A stretch of 8,836 nt of DNA from NCBI GenBank assembly GCA_964636685.1, contig CAZWUK010000084.1, positions 1 through 8,836 on the forward strand, given 5' to 3'. The stretch comes from CAZWUK01 sp964636685. GTDB taxonomy: Bacteria > Bacillota > Clostridia > Christensenellales > CAG-138. Within the stretch, counting starts at the first letter, position 1; each line of letters opens with the position of its first letter. Of the stretch, positions 1 to 6,350 are shown one piece after another. Under the pieces are notes generated by a model. The model searched no databases, was not told the origin of the DNA, and was given only the letters and a program-made list of their open reading frames with translations. A program made the position numbers and the translations under genes.

Positions 1-1
1 C

Positions 2-757
2 GAGCACGGCTACAACATCATGCTGTGCAACTCCTCTCACGATACCGCGCTGGAGGAGCAGGTCGTAGAGCTTCTCGTCGGACGGCAGGTGGACGGTATC
101 ATCATCATCCCCGCCAGCAGCGATTCCTATCAGACGTTGCGTCCCTTCACCACGCGGGTGCCCACGGTGTTTGTCAGTGAAAACCTCAAGGACGCGCCGG
201 ACAGCTATGTTTCCGTGGACAATGCGCGCGGCACCTATCTCGGTACGAAATATTTATATCAGCAGGGACACCGCAAGATCCTCTACTTTGGGGCGCGGCC
301 CTCCAGCACCACGCATCAGCTTCGCGTGGAGGGGTATCTTGCCGCCTGTCGAGACTGCGGGATCGAGCCGATGTTCTGGAACAGCAGCTTCTCCTCCAGC
401 TCCATCCAAAACGGCGGGGCGCTGGCGCGCGAGCTGTTTCAAAATCCCATCAACTATACTGCAATTTTCTCCTCCACCGACGCCAATGCGCTCGGCATTA
501 TGCGCGTAGCGGATGAATTCGGTCTTAGCATACCGGAGGATATTTCTTTGATGGGCTTTGACAACATCAGCTATGCCGAGCTGCCCAAGATCAATCTCAC
601 CACCATCGAGCAGCCGAAAAAGACGATGGCGTCTCTGGCGGTCGCCATGCTGCTGGAGCGCATTGCCGACGATTCGGTCGATTATTCTCATAAGATACTC
701 GTGCCCACGCTCGTCGAGCGCAAAAGCTGCCGCCCGCTGGAGCACACAGATAAATAA
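2..757 (+). CDS. LacI/PurR-family transcriptional regulator, ligand-binding part (5' partial)
   Basis: The reading frame is open from base 2, so the gene begins upstream of the window. The ATG at base 20 is internal (the codons before it read E-H-G-Y-N-I). The 251 visible residues match the periplasmic-binding-protein-like effector domain of LacI regulators. Diagnostic segments, in order, are a VDGIIIIP strand, YVSVDN followed by G-T-YLGTKYL, GHRKILYFG, RVEGYLAAC, a TAIFSSTDANALG segment, and the C-terminal IPEDISLMGFDN followed by LTTIEQP. The N-terminal helix-turn-helix and hinge, roughly 80-90 residues, are off the window. By family knowledge it binds an operator and releases or gains affinity on binding a sugar or nucleotide-like ligand; the ligand cannot be read here. 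The stop lies 8 bases before the PHP gene, so it is probably the first or an early gene of this operon and may control it. The family call is secure. Confidence 0.95.
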   Translation, partial: EHGYNIMLCNSSHDTALEEQVVELLVGRQVDGIIIIPASSDSYQTLRPFTTRVPTVFVSENLKDAPDSYVSVDNARGTYLGTKYLYQQGHRKILYFGARPSSTTHQLRVEGYLAACRDCGIEPMFWNSSFSSSSIQNGGALARELFQNPINYTAIFSSTDANALGIMRVADEFGLSIPEDISLMGFDNISYAELPKINLTTIEQPKKTMASLAVAMLLERIADDSVDYSHKILVPTLVERKSCRPLEHTDK

Positions 758-765
758 GGAACAGT

Positions 766-1473
766 ATGAAAGAATATCGCTACGAACTCCACTCGCACAC
801 CTCCGAAACCAGCCGCTGCGGCAAAATGTCCGCCGCGCACGTCGTGGATCTGTATCACGAGAACGGTTATGACGGTCTTTGCGTGACCGATCATCTGCAC
901 GAAACCTACATTGAAGCGCTCCCCTGCCACGACGACTGGCAGGCCTGTGTGACCGAATATCTTTCCGGATACCGCGCTTCCGCCGCCCGAGCCGCCGAAT
1001 ACGGCATGGACTCCATTCTCGGCGTCGAGATTCGTTTCCCGGAAAATGACCGCGACTATCTGCTCTTTGGCGTTGACGAAGCTTTTTTGCGTCGCAATCC
1101 CTATCTTTACCGGATGGGACATCAGGCGTTTTTCGAGCGTTTCCACGACGAGATTTTGATTCTGCACGCGCATCCCTATCGGAATTTTGCGCCCAAAAGG
1201 GACGGCGACATCTATTACGACTGCATACACGGCGTCGAAATCGCCAACTGCAACCCGCGTCATGAGAGCAACAACGCGCAGGCGCTCGCGCTCTGCAAGA
1301 AGCATCCGGAGCTGCTTCGCGTCTGCGGCTCGGATACCCACCAGCCCGGCGATGAAGCGCGAAGCGCCATCCTGTTTGACCACCGCGTCTCCGATTCCTT
1401 TGCACTGCGCACCGCGCTGCTTTCCCGCAACTACCGTTTGTCCTGTGGAGAATTCCACGAGCTCATAAAATAA
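766..1473 (+). CDS. PHP-domain metal-dependent phosphoesterase
   Basis: This 235-residue protein is essentially a single PHP domain (the fold of histidinol phosphatase HisK and of the polymerase PHP domain). All expected metal ligands are visible: E-L-H-S-H at 7-11 (H9, H11), V-T-D-H at 40-43, G-V-E-I at 86-89 (E88), L-H-A-H-P-Y-R at 133-139 (H134, H136), and C-G-S-D-T-H at 187-192 (D190, H192). An active di- or trinuclear phosphoesterase is therefore likely; the substrate is unknown. It has no signal peptide or membrane segment, so it is cytoplasmic. The start is supported by an AAGGA run at 756-760 that overlaps the end of the LacI gene. It lies 8 bases after the regulator and 19 bases before the kinase, so the three are probably cotranscribed. 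A phosphoesterase next to a sugar kinase suggests work on the same phosphorylated metabolite or removal of a side product. HisK is a less likely identity because there are no histidine genes nearby. Confidence 0.92.
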   Translation: MKEYRYELHSHTSETSRCGKMSAAHVVDLYHENGYDGLCVTDHLHETYIEALPCHDDWQACVTEYLSGYRASAARAAEYGMDSILGVEIRFPENDRDYLLFGVDEAFLRRNPYLYRMGHQAFFERFHDEILILHAHPYRNFAPKRDGDIYYDCIHGVEIANCNPRHESNNAQALALCKKHPELLRVCGSDTHQPGDEARSAILFDHRVSDSFALRTALLSRNYRLSCGEFHELIK

Positions 1474-1492
1474 CAACATCTGGAGGGCATTC

Positions 1493-2380
1493 ATGAAAGA
1501 GCATTTTGATACGTTTATCATTGGACAACCTTCTTTGGACATCAACACCGATTTTGGCGGCGACGTCATCAAAGCGTATGGCGGCGCGGTCGTTTTCTCC
1601 GGTTACGCCGCCGGCGCAATGGGGCATCGGGTCGCTGTTCTGCCAAAGGCCAATCTGGCCGAGGTTGATGTGGCCGGCATTTTCAAGGACGCAAAGAACG
1701 TGACGGTATTCCCCGTAAACAGCACGCACAGCACCTCCATTTCCAACGTCTATCATACCGCCGACCGCGAGCGTCGCACCTGTAAGGCGATCGGACAGAT
1801 CGATCCGTACACCATTGCGGACATTCCGGACGTGGACGCCTCCATCTATCATCTGGCAGGCTTGATGAAGGGCGATCTGTCCAACGAGTTGATTCGATAT
1901 GCCGCCTCCAAAGCAAAGGCAGCCGTAGACGTCCAGTGCCTGCTGCGCTGCGTCGAAGGCGACGGCGACATGGTGTTCCATGACTGGGCGGAGAAAAAAG
2001 AGATCCTGCCCCACATCAGCTTCCTCAAGACCGACGCCGCCGAAGCCGAGATCCTGACCGGCACCGCCGACCGGGAAGCCGCCATCCATCAGCTCTACGA
2101 TTGGGGCGCAAAGGAAATCATGATTACGCACAATACCGAAGTCATGGTCTACGACGGCAAAAAAATCTATACCGCGCCAATTAAATCGCGCAACCTGACC
2201 GGACGCACCGGTCGCGGCGACACCACGTTTGCCGGCTACATCACAGAGCGTCTCCACAACGACGTGCCGACGGCGTTGCTGTATGCCACCGCGCTGGTAT
2301 CGCTCAAGATGGAAACACCGGGGCCGTTCCAAGGTACGCGCGCAGACGTCGAGGCGTATATCCAGGCGTTTTATAGGTGA
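1493..2380 (+). CDS. PfkB-family (ribokinase-like) carbohydrate kinase, divergent
   Basis: The 295-residue product has the ribokinase fold layout. It starts with a FIIGQPSLDIN strand and continues with a glycine-rich substrate-binding segment Y-G-G-A-V-V-F-S-G-Y (29-38) and AAGAMGHRVAVLPKA. A central SFLKTDAAEAEILTG segment matches the PfkB 'N-x-x-E' region with D in place of N. The C-terminal anion-hole/catalytic motif reads T-G-R-G-D-T-T-F-A-G-Y, with the likely catalytic base at D243. Usual family members have GAGD, so R241 is a substitution in the anion hole, and the N usual in motif 1 is not obvious. It probably phosphorylates a sugar, polyol or nucleoside with ATP in the cytoplasm; the substrate cannot be assigned. 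The start is backed by GGAGGG at 1482-1487. It is the last gene of the LacI-PHP-kinase operon and is followed by a terminator-like hairpin. The family is secure, the activity less so. Confidence 0.9.
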   Translation: MKEHFDTFIIGQPSLDINTDFGGDVIKAYGGAVVFSGYAAGAMGHRVAVLPKANLAEVDVAGIFKDAKNVTVFPVNSTHSTSISNVYHTADRERRTCKAIGQIDPYTIADIPDVDASIYHLAGLMKGDLSNELIRYAASKAKAAVDVQCLLRCVEGDGDMVFHDWAEKKEILPHISFLKTDAAEAEILTGTADREAAIHQLYDWGAKEIMITHNTEVMVYDGKKIYTAPIKSRNLTGRTGRGDTTFAGYITERLHNDVPTALLYATALVSLKMETPGPFQGTRADVEAYIQAFYR

Positions 2381-2411
2381 TTCGGTTCCATTATCGCAGA
2401 TTCCATACAGG

Positions 2412-2441
2412 ATCGGCTTCCCAATCGAAGCCGATTTTGTT
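2412..2441 (+). terminator. Terminator-like hairpin after the PfkB kinase gene
   Basis: A perfect 9-bp stem pairs ATCGGCTTC (2412-2420) with GAAGCCGAT (2427-2435) around a 6-base loop. The T-rich run TTTTGTT follows, beginning inside the right arm. It starts 31 bases after the kinase stop, a normal place for an intrinsic terminator. The T run is short and broken by one G, so efficiency may be partial. The hairpin overlaps the -35 and spacer of the predicted promoter of the next gene, so this segment may end one unit and start the next. Confidence 0.6.
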
Positions 2442-2446
2442 ATGAT
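2418..2446 (+). promoter_or_regulatory. Sigma-A-type promoter of the membrane protein gene
   Basis: A -10 hexamer TATGAT (2441-2446) is preceded by an extended -10 TG at 2438-2439. A -35-like TTCCCA (2418-2423, four of six consensus positions) sits exactly 17 bases upstream. Transcription would start near 2453 and leave a leader of about 105 bases before the ATG at 2558. The same hexamers, with the same spacing and most of the same spacer, recur before the MgtC-family gene at 4564-4592. That repetition makes chance less likely. Confidence 0.6.
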
Positions 2447-2452
2447 GGTGTT

Positions 2453-2557
2453 TTAAAGAGGCTCTTGCGCTGCAACGTGTTTCCTTACCCCGCGGTTTCC
2501 CCGCGGCCCCGTCGCGGAAGCTCCATCCCGGCGCGCAAAAGAAAGAGAGACTGTCTT
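2453..2557 (+). other. Predicted 5' leader of the membrane protein gene, with small GC hairpin
   Basis: This is the roughly 105-base untranslated leader implied by the predicted promoter and the ATG at 2558. It contains a 6-bp CCGCGG/CCGCGG stem (2490-2495 with 2501-2506, 5-base loop) with no U tract after it. The Shine-Dalgarno is only a loose purine run (GAAAGAGAGA, 2541-2550). A TTG at 2465 opens the same frame and would add 31 residues, many of them Pro, Arg and Lys, ahead of the first membrane helix. An AAAGAGG run (2455-2461) precedes it but only 3 bases away. I prefer the ATG. No known riboswitch was recognised. Confidence 0.3.
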
Positions 2558-4456
2558 ATGCTATCCATGCTGCTGCTGCTTTTGATACTTGGCGCCGGAA
2601 GCGCCGTTGGCGCCGCGTTCCTTGAGCGCCGGTTCGAGCGCGACCTGCCGCTGACCCTGTTTTCGATCATTTTTGCGTTATATTGCTTCGGCTTGTTTGA
2701 CGCTTTATTTGCCGGCGCGATTTTTGTAACGGTCTGTGCCGCTCTCGCTTGGACATTCGCAGTTGTCCGGCTGATCCGGAAACGAGCCTGGCGCGCGTTT
2801 TTTAGAAATCTCTTTACGCCCGCTTTTTGCATCTATCTGGCGCTGTTTCTCTTCGCCTGCGTCTTCAACTACGGCCGCAAGGTATCCTCATGGGACGATT
2901 TGACGCATTGGGGCGACGTTGTTCGCCAGATGAGTCTCCTCCACAAGTTTGGCGCGAGCCGGGAAGCCACGGTCATGTTTCCGAATTATCCGCCCGCCAT
3001 GGCGCTCGTGCAGTATCTTGTGCAGATGCTCAACGGCTGGACGACCGGTGAAGCCTTCTCCGAGTGGCTGCTGTTTGCCACACACCTTTCCGTGCTGTAT
3101 GCGCTTTTTATGCCGTTCCTCTCAAAGCTGCGGTACAAAAGCTGGTTTTGCAATCTTTGCCTGCTGGGGATTATCATTGCGCTGCCCGGCATTCTCAACC
3201 GCGGCATGTATCGGCTGCTGGAAATCGATTCGTTTCTCGGCACGCTTGCCGGCTTCGGGCTCGCAATGGCGGCGACGGCCGACTTCCGTGATCTGCGCGA
3301 TACGGCGACCTTCCTGTTGTGCGTTTTTGTTCTTTCCATCACAAAGAGCGTCGGCGTCGTATTCTCCGCAGGGCTCGTTATCGCGCTGTGCGCCGTCCTG
3401 TTTCTCCGAAAAACACCGATGCTTCCACAGGGAAAACGGGGGCTGCTGCTCCCCGTATTTTCCGTCGGCTTCGGCCTTTTCGGATGGTTCACATGGCGGG
3501 CGTATCTGTCGGCAAATCAGACCTACCACGCTTTTTCGCAAAGCGTCGATTGGAGCGTTCTGTGGCGCGTACTGACCGGCGCCGATGGCAGTTACCGGCA
3601 GGAGGTCTGGTCGCAGTTTCTCAAAGAGTTCTTTGCGCCGGAATTTACAACCGGCATTCTGAACTTCGGCATGAGCTTTGCCGCGGCGGTTTTGGCACTC
3701 GGCGTCTTTTCCGCCGTTTTTCTCCGGCTGCATCGGCGCGACAGCTGCGCTTCACGGCAAACGGTCGTTGTCGTGACCGGTTTTTTCATCATGCTGCTGT
3801 TCGCCTTTGGCATGGGCGTTTCGTATCTGTTTTCCTTTTCCGAGCGGGAAGCGCGGCTGCTGGACTGCTATGACCGCTACATGGGGATTCCGCTGCTCAT
3901 GCTGGAAGCCATGCTGTTCTGCTGCTGTACCGCCTCGATGGAGAACGGTCGTTTCCGTCACCCATATCTCGCGGCCGCGCTGCTGCTGCCGCTGCTGCTT
4001 GTGGCGCCGATACAGGAGGTTGGCGGCTTTATGCTTGGACGCAACGCCGCTTTTTCGGAAAACCTCAGAATGCCGGTGGATACGGTGGTCGCTGACGTCA
4101 CGCCGAAGCTCGACAACACCAAGGCGCAGAAAATCAACGTTGTTTCCGCCGGCAGCAACGGACTGGATTTTCTGATGTTCCGCTTTGCCATGCGTCCGCA
4201 TCAGATCTCCATCGGCTGGAAGCTCGGGCCGACGTTTGACAACAATCCGAAGCATATCTGGGCCGTTCAACCGGAAAACGGACTCCAGTGGCGGCAGCGG
4301 CTTTTGGAGGAGGGCGATTCCTACGTCCTCGTTTACCGCATCGACGACGCTTTCCGCAGCGCATACGCAGATGCGTTTGTCGCGGGTACGCCAATCACGG
4401 ACAATACACTTTACGCTGTTGACCCGGACAGCGGGATGCTGTCGCTGATTGGCTGA
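2558..4456 (+). CDS. Multi-pass membrane protein, GT-C-type glycosyltransferase-like
   Basis: The 632-residue product has about ten or more hydrophobic helices (for example 4-20, 33-50, 52-72, 88-104, 168-188, 198-212, 250-284, 296-313, 372-390, 402-426, 443-458, 470-486). A soluble C-terminal portion of about 130 residues follows. After the early helices comes an acidic loop, S-S-W-D-D-L-T-H-W-G (110-119), then F-P-N-Y-P-P-A (141-147), L-E-I-D-S-F-L-G (221-228) and D-R-Y-M (439-442). An acidic first-loop motif followed by a YPP segment is characteristic of GT-C-fold enzymes that move sugars from polyprenyl-phosphate donors outside the membrane. I infer a role in cell-envelope or teichoic-acid-like glycosylation. 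The acceptor is unknown and a non-enzymatic membrane protein is possible. The ATG start places a hydrophobic helix at the very N terminus. The gene appears monocistronic, between two near-identical promoter/terminator elements. Confidence 0.72.
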   Translation: MLSMLLLLLILGAGSAVGAAFLERRFERDLPLTLFSIIFALYCFGLFDALFAGAIFVTVCAALAWTFAVVRLIRKRAWRAFFRNLFTPAFCIYLALFLFACVFNYGRKVSSWDDLTHWGDVVRQMSLLHKFGASREATVMFPNYPPAMALVQYLVQMLNGWTTGEAFSEWLLFATHLSVLYALFMPFLSKLRYKSWFCNLCLLGIIIALPGILNRGMYRLLEIDSFLGTLAGFGLAMAATADFRDLRDTATFLLCVFVLSITKSVGVVFSAGLVIALCAVLFLRKTPMLPQGKRGLLLPVFSVGFGLFGWFTWRAYLSANQTYHAFSQSVDWSVLWRVLTGADGSYRQEVWSQFLKEFFAPEFTTGILNFGMSFAAAVLALGVFSAVFLRLHRRDSCASRQTVVVVTGFFIMLLFAFGMGVSYLFSFSEREARLLDCYDRYMGIPLLMLEAMLFCCCTASMENGRFRHPYLAAALLLPLLLVAPIQEVGGFMLGRNAAFSENLRMPVDTVVADVTPKLDNTKAQKINVVSAGSNGLDFLMFRFAMRPHQISIGWKLGPTFDNNPKHIWAVQPENGLQWRQRLLEEGDSYVLVYRIDDAFRSAYADAFVAGTPITDNTLYAVDPDSGMLSLIG

Positions 4457-4559
4457 TGGTTTTGTCTTTTGCGTTTATACGGGGAAAATCGACCGCATAT
4501 AGCCGCTCTTTCGGCGATTGTCCATAAACTGTGACGTCTTTGCATATTCTTGAGCAGAG

Positions 4560-4586
4560 CCACTTCCCAAGCGGAATGGATTTTGT
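4560..4586 (+). terminator. Weak terminator-like hairpin after the membrane protein gene
   Basis: CCA (4560-4562) and TTCC (4564-4567), separated by a bulged C, pair with GGAA-TGG (4573-4579) around a 5-base loop. ATTTTGTT follows. The layout repeats that of the hairpin at 2412-2441: hairpin, TTTTG, then TATGAT. The stem is only 7 bp with a bulge and lies about 100 bases past the stop codon, so termination would be leaky at best. No better terminator candidate is visible between 4457 and 4628. Confidence 0.35.
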
Positions 4587-4592
4587 TATGAT
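4564..4592 (+). promoter_or_regulatory. Sigma-A-type promoter of the MgtC-family gene
   Basis: TTCCCA (4564-4569) and TATGAT (4587-4592) are 17 bases apart, with an extended -10 TG at 4584-4585. From 4563 to 4592 the segment matches 2417-2446 at 25 of 30 positions, including 14 consecutive bases ending in the -10. The predicted start near 4599 leaves a leader of about 30 bases that carries the Shine-Dalgarno AAAGGAG (4615-4621). Confidence 0.65.
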
Positions 4593-4628
4593 ACGAGCAC
4601 TGCGGAACCCGATGAAAGGAGTAGATGT

Positions 4629-5327
4629 ATGCAGGCATGGTTTGAACAGATGGGCTTGCTGGAGCTGAACGAGGTTTCCGTTATCGTTCGGTTGCTGCTT
4701 GCCATGGTTTGCAGCGGGATCCTGGGGTTTGAGCGAACCCGCAAGCGCCGTCCCGCCGGACTTCGCACCTATATGCTGGTTTGTCTCGGTTCAACGGTCG
4801 TCATGATGACGGGCGTATATCTTTATCAATATATGGGCGGCGGCTTTGATCCGGCGCGCATGGCCGCGCAGGTCGTCTCCGGCATTGGTTTTATCGGTGC
4901 GGGCACGATCATGGTCACGCGCTATTACCGGGTAAAGGGTCTTACCACGGCGGCGGGGCTTTGGGTATCCGCCTGTATGGGGCTTGCCATCGGCGTAGGC
5001 TTCTACTTCGGCGCGATCATCACTTGCATCGCGCTGGTGTTGATTATGGTATTTGCCGACCGGTTTGAGATCCGTTACGCCGCGCGGCTTCGCCGGATGC
5101 ACATGTATATCATCATCGATGATCTTCAGGGGATGAAGGCCTTTTTACACTATATTCGCGGCAAGAATATCAGCGTTTCCGATCTGGAAACGACCGGCGC
5201 GGATATTCGGCAGGGCATAGGCTTGTTCTGTACGCTCAAGCCGCCCGCCCCCATGGATCACAGGGACGTCATGAACTGCATTGAAGCGGCGGAGAACGTT
5301 CTGTTTGCCGAGGAAATCGAAGCATAA
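4629..5327 (+). CDS. MgtC/SapB-family membrane protein
   Basis: The 232-residue product has the MgtC signature in order: G-F-E-R near 33-36, R-P-A-G-L-R-T-Y-M-L-V (41-51) with C-L-G-S-T, Q-V-V-S-G-I-G-F-I-G-A-G-T-I (81-94) and V-K-G-L-T-T-A-A-G-L-W-V-S-A (102-115). About four to five transmembrane helices lie in residues 16-143. A cytoplasmic domain of about 75 residues with a beta-alpha-beta character resembling the ACT-like C-terminal domain of longer MgtC proteins follows (157-232). Family members are linked to survival at low magnesium and, in some bacteria, to modulating other membrane machinery; the exact biochemical role is not settled. AAAGGAG at 4615-4621, 7 bases before the ATG, fixes the start. 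It has its own promoter and ends at a strong terminator, so it is likely monocistronic. No long Mg-sensing leader is visible, because the predicted leader is only about 30 bases. Confidence 0.92.
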   Translation: MQAWFEQMGLLELNEVSVIVRLLLAMVCSGILGFERTRKRRPAGLRTYMLVCLGSTVVMMTGVYLYQYMGGGFDPARMAAQVVSGIGFIGAGTIMVTRYYRVKGLTTAAGLWVSACMGLAIGVGFYFGAIITCIALVLIMVFADRFEIRYAARLRRMHMYIIIDDLQGMKAFLHYIRGKNISVSDLETTGADIRQGIGLFCTLKPPAPMDHRDVMNCIEAAENVLFAEEIEA

Positions 5328-5345
5328 CCGATCGTCCCCAAAAGT

Positions 5346-5392
5346 CAGCGCCGCGGTGCGAATTGGATTTCACACCGCGGCGCCTGTTTTTT
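5346..5392. terminator. Bidirectional intrinsic terminator between convergent genes
   Basis: An 11-bp perfect GC-rich stem pairs GCGCCGCGGTG (5348-5358) with CACCGCGGCGC (5373-5383). It can extend inward by GAA/TTC past one mismatch and outward past a bulged C. On the + strand a T6 run follows (5387-5392), so it should end the MgtC-family transcript. On the - strand the stem is followed after a few bases by TTTT, so it can also stop the operon that ends at 5400. Its position in the 72-base gap between convergent genes fits both uses. Confidence 0.88.
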
Positions 5393-5399
5393 CCTTGCT

Positions 5400-6350
5400 T
5401 TACCTTTGAACGGTTATATTGCCCGCAGCATCGATGCGAAGCGTTACCGCAGCGTGCGGCGGCTCCGCGAGATCCAGCACATGCACCGCATCCGTGAAAT
5501 ATATCTGTGGGCAATGCCGCTTTACAATCTCCATCACCTTCGGCGACGGACGATTGTCCTCCCGGTCGTTGGAAACCGGAATCACCGTATAGTCCGGCGA
5601 AAGCTTCTCCATCAGCCGTTCCGACATGGATTGATAGCACCCGTGATGCGGCATCTTGAGAATGTCGCAATGCTGCACGGGCTCATCCTCCCACACCCAG
5701 CCGTAAGCGTCGCCCGTCAGCAGGATGGAGCGCCCCCGATAAACCAGCCGCATCCGCAGGCTCATCAGGTTGACCTTCTTACGATAGGCGGTCATATCCT
5801 CCTCATTCGGGCAGCCGTCCAGAAGTCCGTCGAGCGTCTTTTTGCAAATCGCCGCGATCTCCGGGTGCGCGCAGTCCACATCCGCTGTCAATGCCTGAGA
5901 AAGCAGCATGCCCCGGATGGGCGCGTCAATCTGCTCGACCAGCGTGCCGGAGGCTTTCATCGTTTCAATCGCAGCGGTGTGCATATTCAGCGCGAAGCAC
6001 ATGTTCCTCTGCCATTTTTCATAATGCGGCTGCACGCCCGCGCGTCTGCACAGCCGTTCCTCCGCAGGCAGATAGCATACAAACGCTCTTTTTACGCGAA
6101 CCAACGGCAAGAGCTCCTCGATTCCGCCGATATGGTCGCGATGAATATGCGTCATGACGAGAAGATCGATCGTGTCGATCCCTTCCTGCCGCAAAAATTC
6201 CGCTGCCGTTATGCGCGCGGTTCCCGGGCAAAGCGTTTTTTTCGCAACATCGCCCGCGTCCACCAGCATTGTGAAACGATATTGTTCCGCAATCTCACGC
6301 ACCAATATCGCGTCGCCATAGCCGACGTTGATAAAATCTATCTGGAGCAT
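5400..6350 (-). CDS. ComEC-like metallo-beta-lactamase-fold hydrolase
   Basis: The 316-residue product begins directly with the first beta strand typical of ComEC/Rec2-type MBL domains, F-I-N-V-G-Y-G-D-A-I-L (6-16), then L-V-D-A-G-D (29-34). Metal-binding motifs are T-H-I-H-R-D-H (67-73), L-T-G-D (211-214) and M-P-H-H-G (233-237). A V-I-P-V-S-N-D segment (256-262) before N-R-P-S-P matches the end of that domain family. There is no signal peptide and there are no membrane helices, so it is a stand-alone cytoplasmic relative rather than the ComEC channel itself. It may act on nucleic acid or a phosphodiester or phosphate-type substrate, which cannot be assigned here. Between the HxHxDH motif and the LTGD aspartate lie about 140 residues, suggesting a helical insert near 95-195. 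The start overlaps the HAD gene by 13 bases and has only a weak upstream Shine-Dalgarno, so translational coupling is likely. It is the last gene of its operon. Confidence 0.88.
   Translation of the reverse strand: MLQIDFINVGYGDAILVREIAEQYRFTMLVDAGDVAKKTLCPGTARITAAEFLRQEGIDTIDLLVMTHIHRDHIGGIEELLPLVRVKRAFVCYLPAEERLCRRAGVQPHYEKWQRNMCFALNMHTAAIETMKASGTLVEQIDAPIRGMLLSQALTADVDCAHPEIAAICKKTLDGLLDGCPNEEDMTAYRKKVNLMSLRMRLVYRGRSILLTGDAYGWVWEDEPVQHCDILKMPHHGCYQSMSERLMEKLSPDYTVIPVSNDREDNRPSPKVMEIVKRHCPQIYFTDAVHVLDLAEPPHAAVTLRIDAAGNITVQR

Noticed and set aside
254..1405. Long open frame on the - strand (383 codons) antisense to the LacI and PHP genes
   Set aside because: It overlaps two well-supported genes and its translation is dominated by Arg, Ala and Gly with no recognisable motif, as expected for a shadow frame in GC-rich coding DNA.
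688..1572. Open frame on the - strand (294 codons) across the PHP gene and the kinase start
   Set aside because: It spans two intergenic junctions of a tight + strand operon and shows no family motif and no plausible ribosome site role; taken as a shadow.
1463..2332. Open frame on the - strand (289 codons) antisense to the kinase gene
   Set aside because: The + strand frame has clear PfkB motifs; the antisense product has only low-complexity Gly/Val/Asp runs mirrored from the sense codons.
4487..4519. Hairpin AATCG-CCG / CGG-CGATT after the membrane protein gene, considered as its terminator
   Set aside because: The stem has a bulge and a long loop and no T run follows, so it is not supported as an intrinsic terminator.
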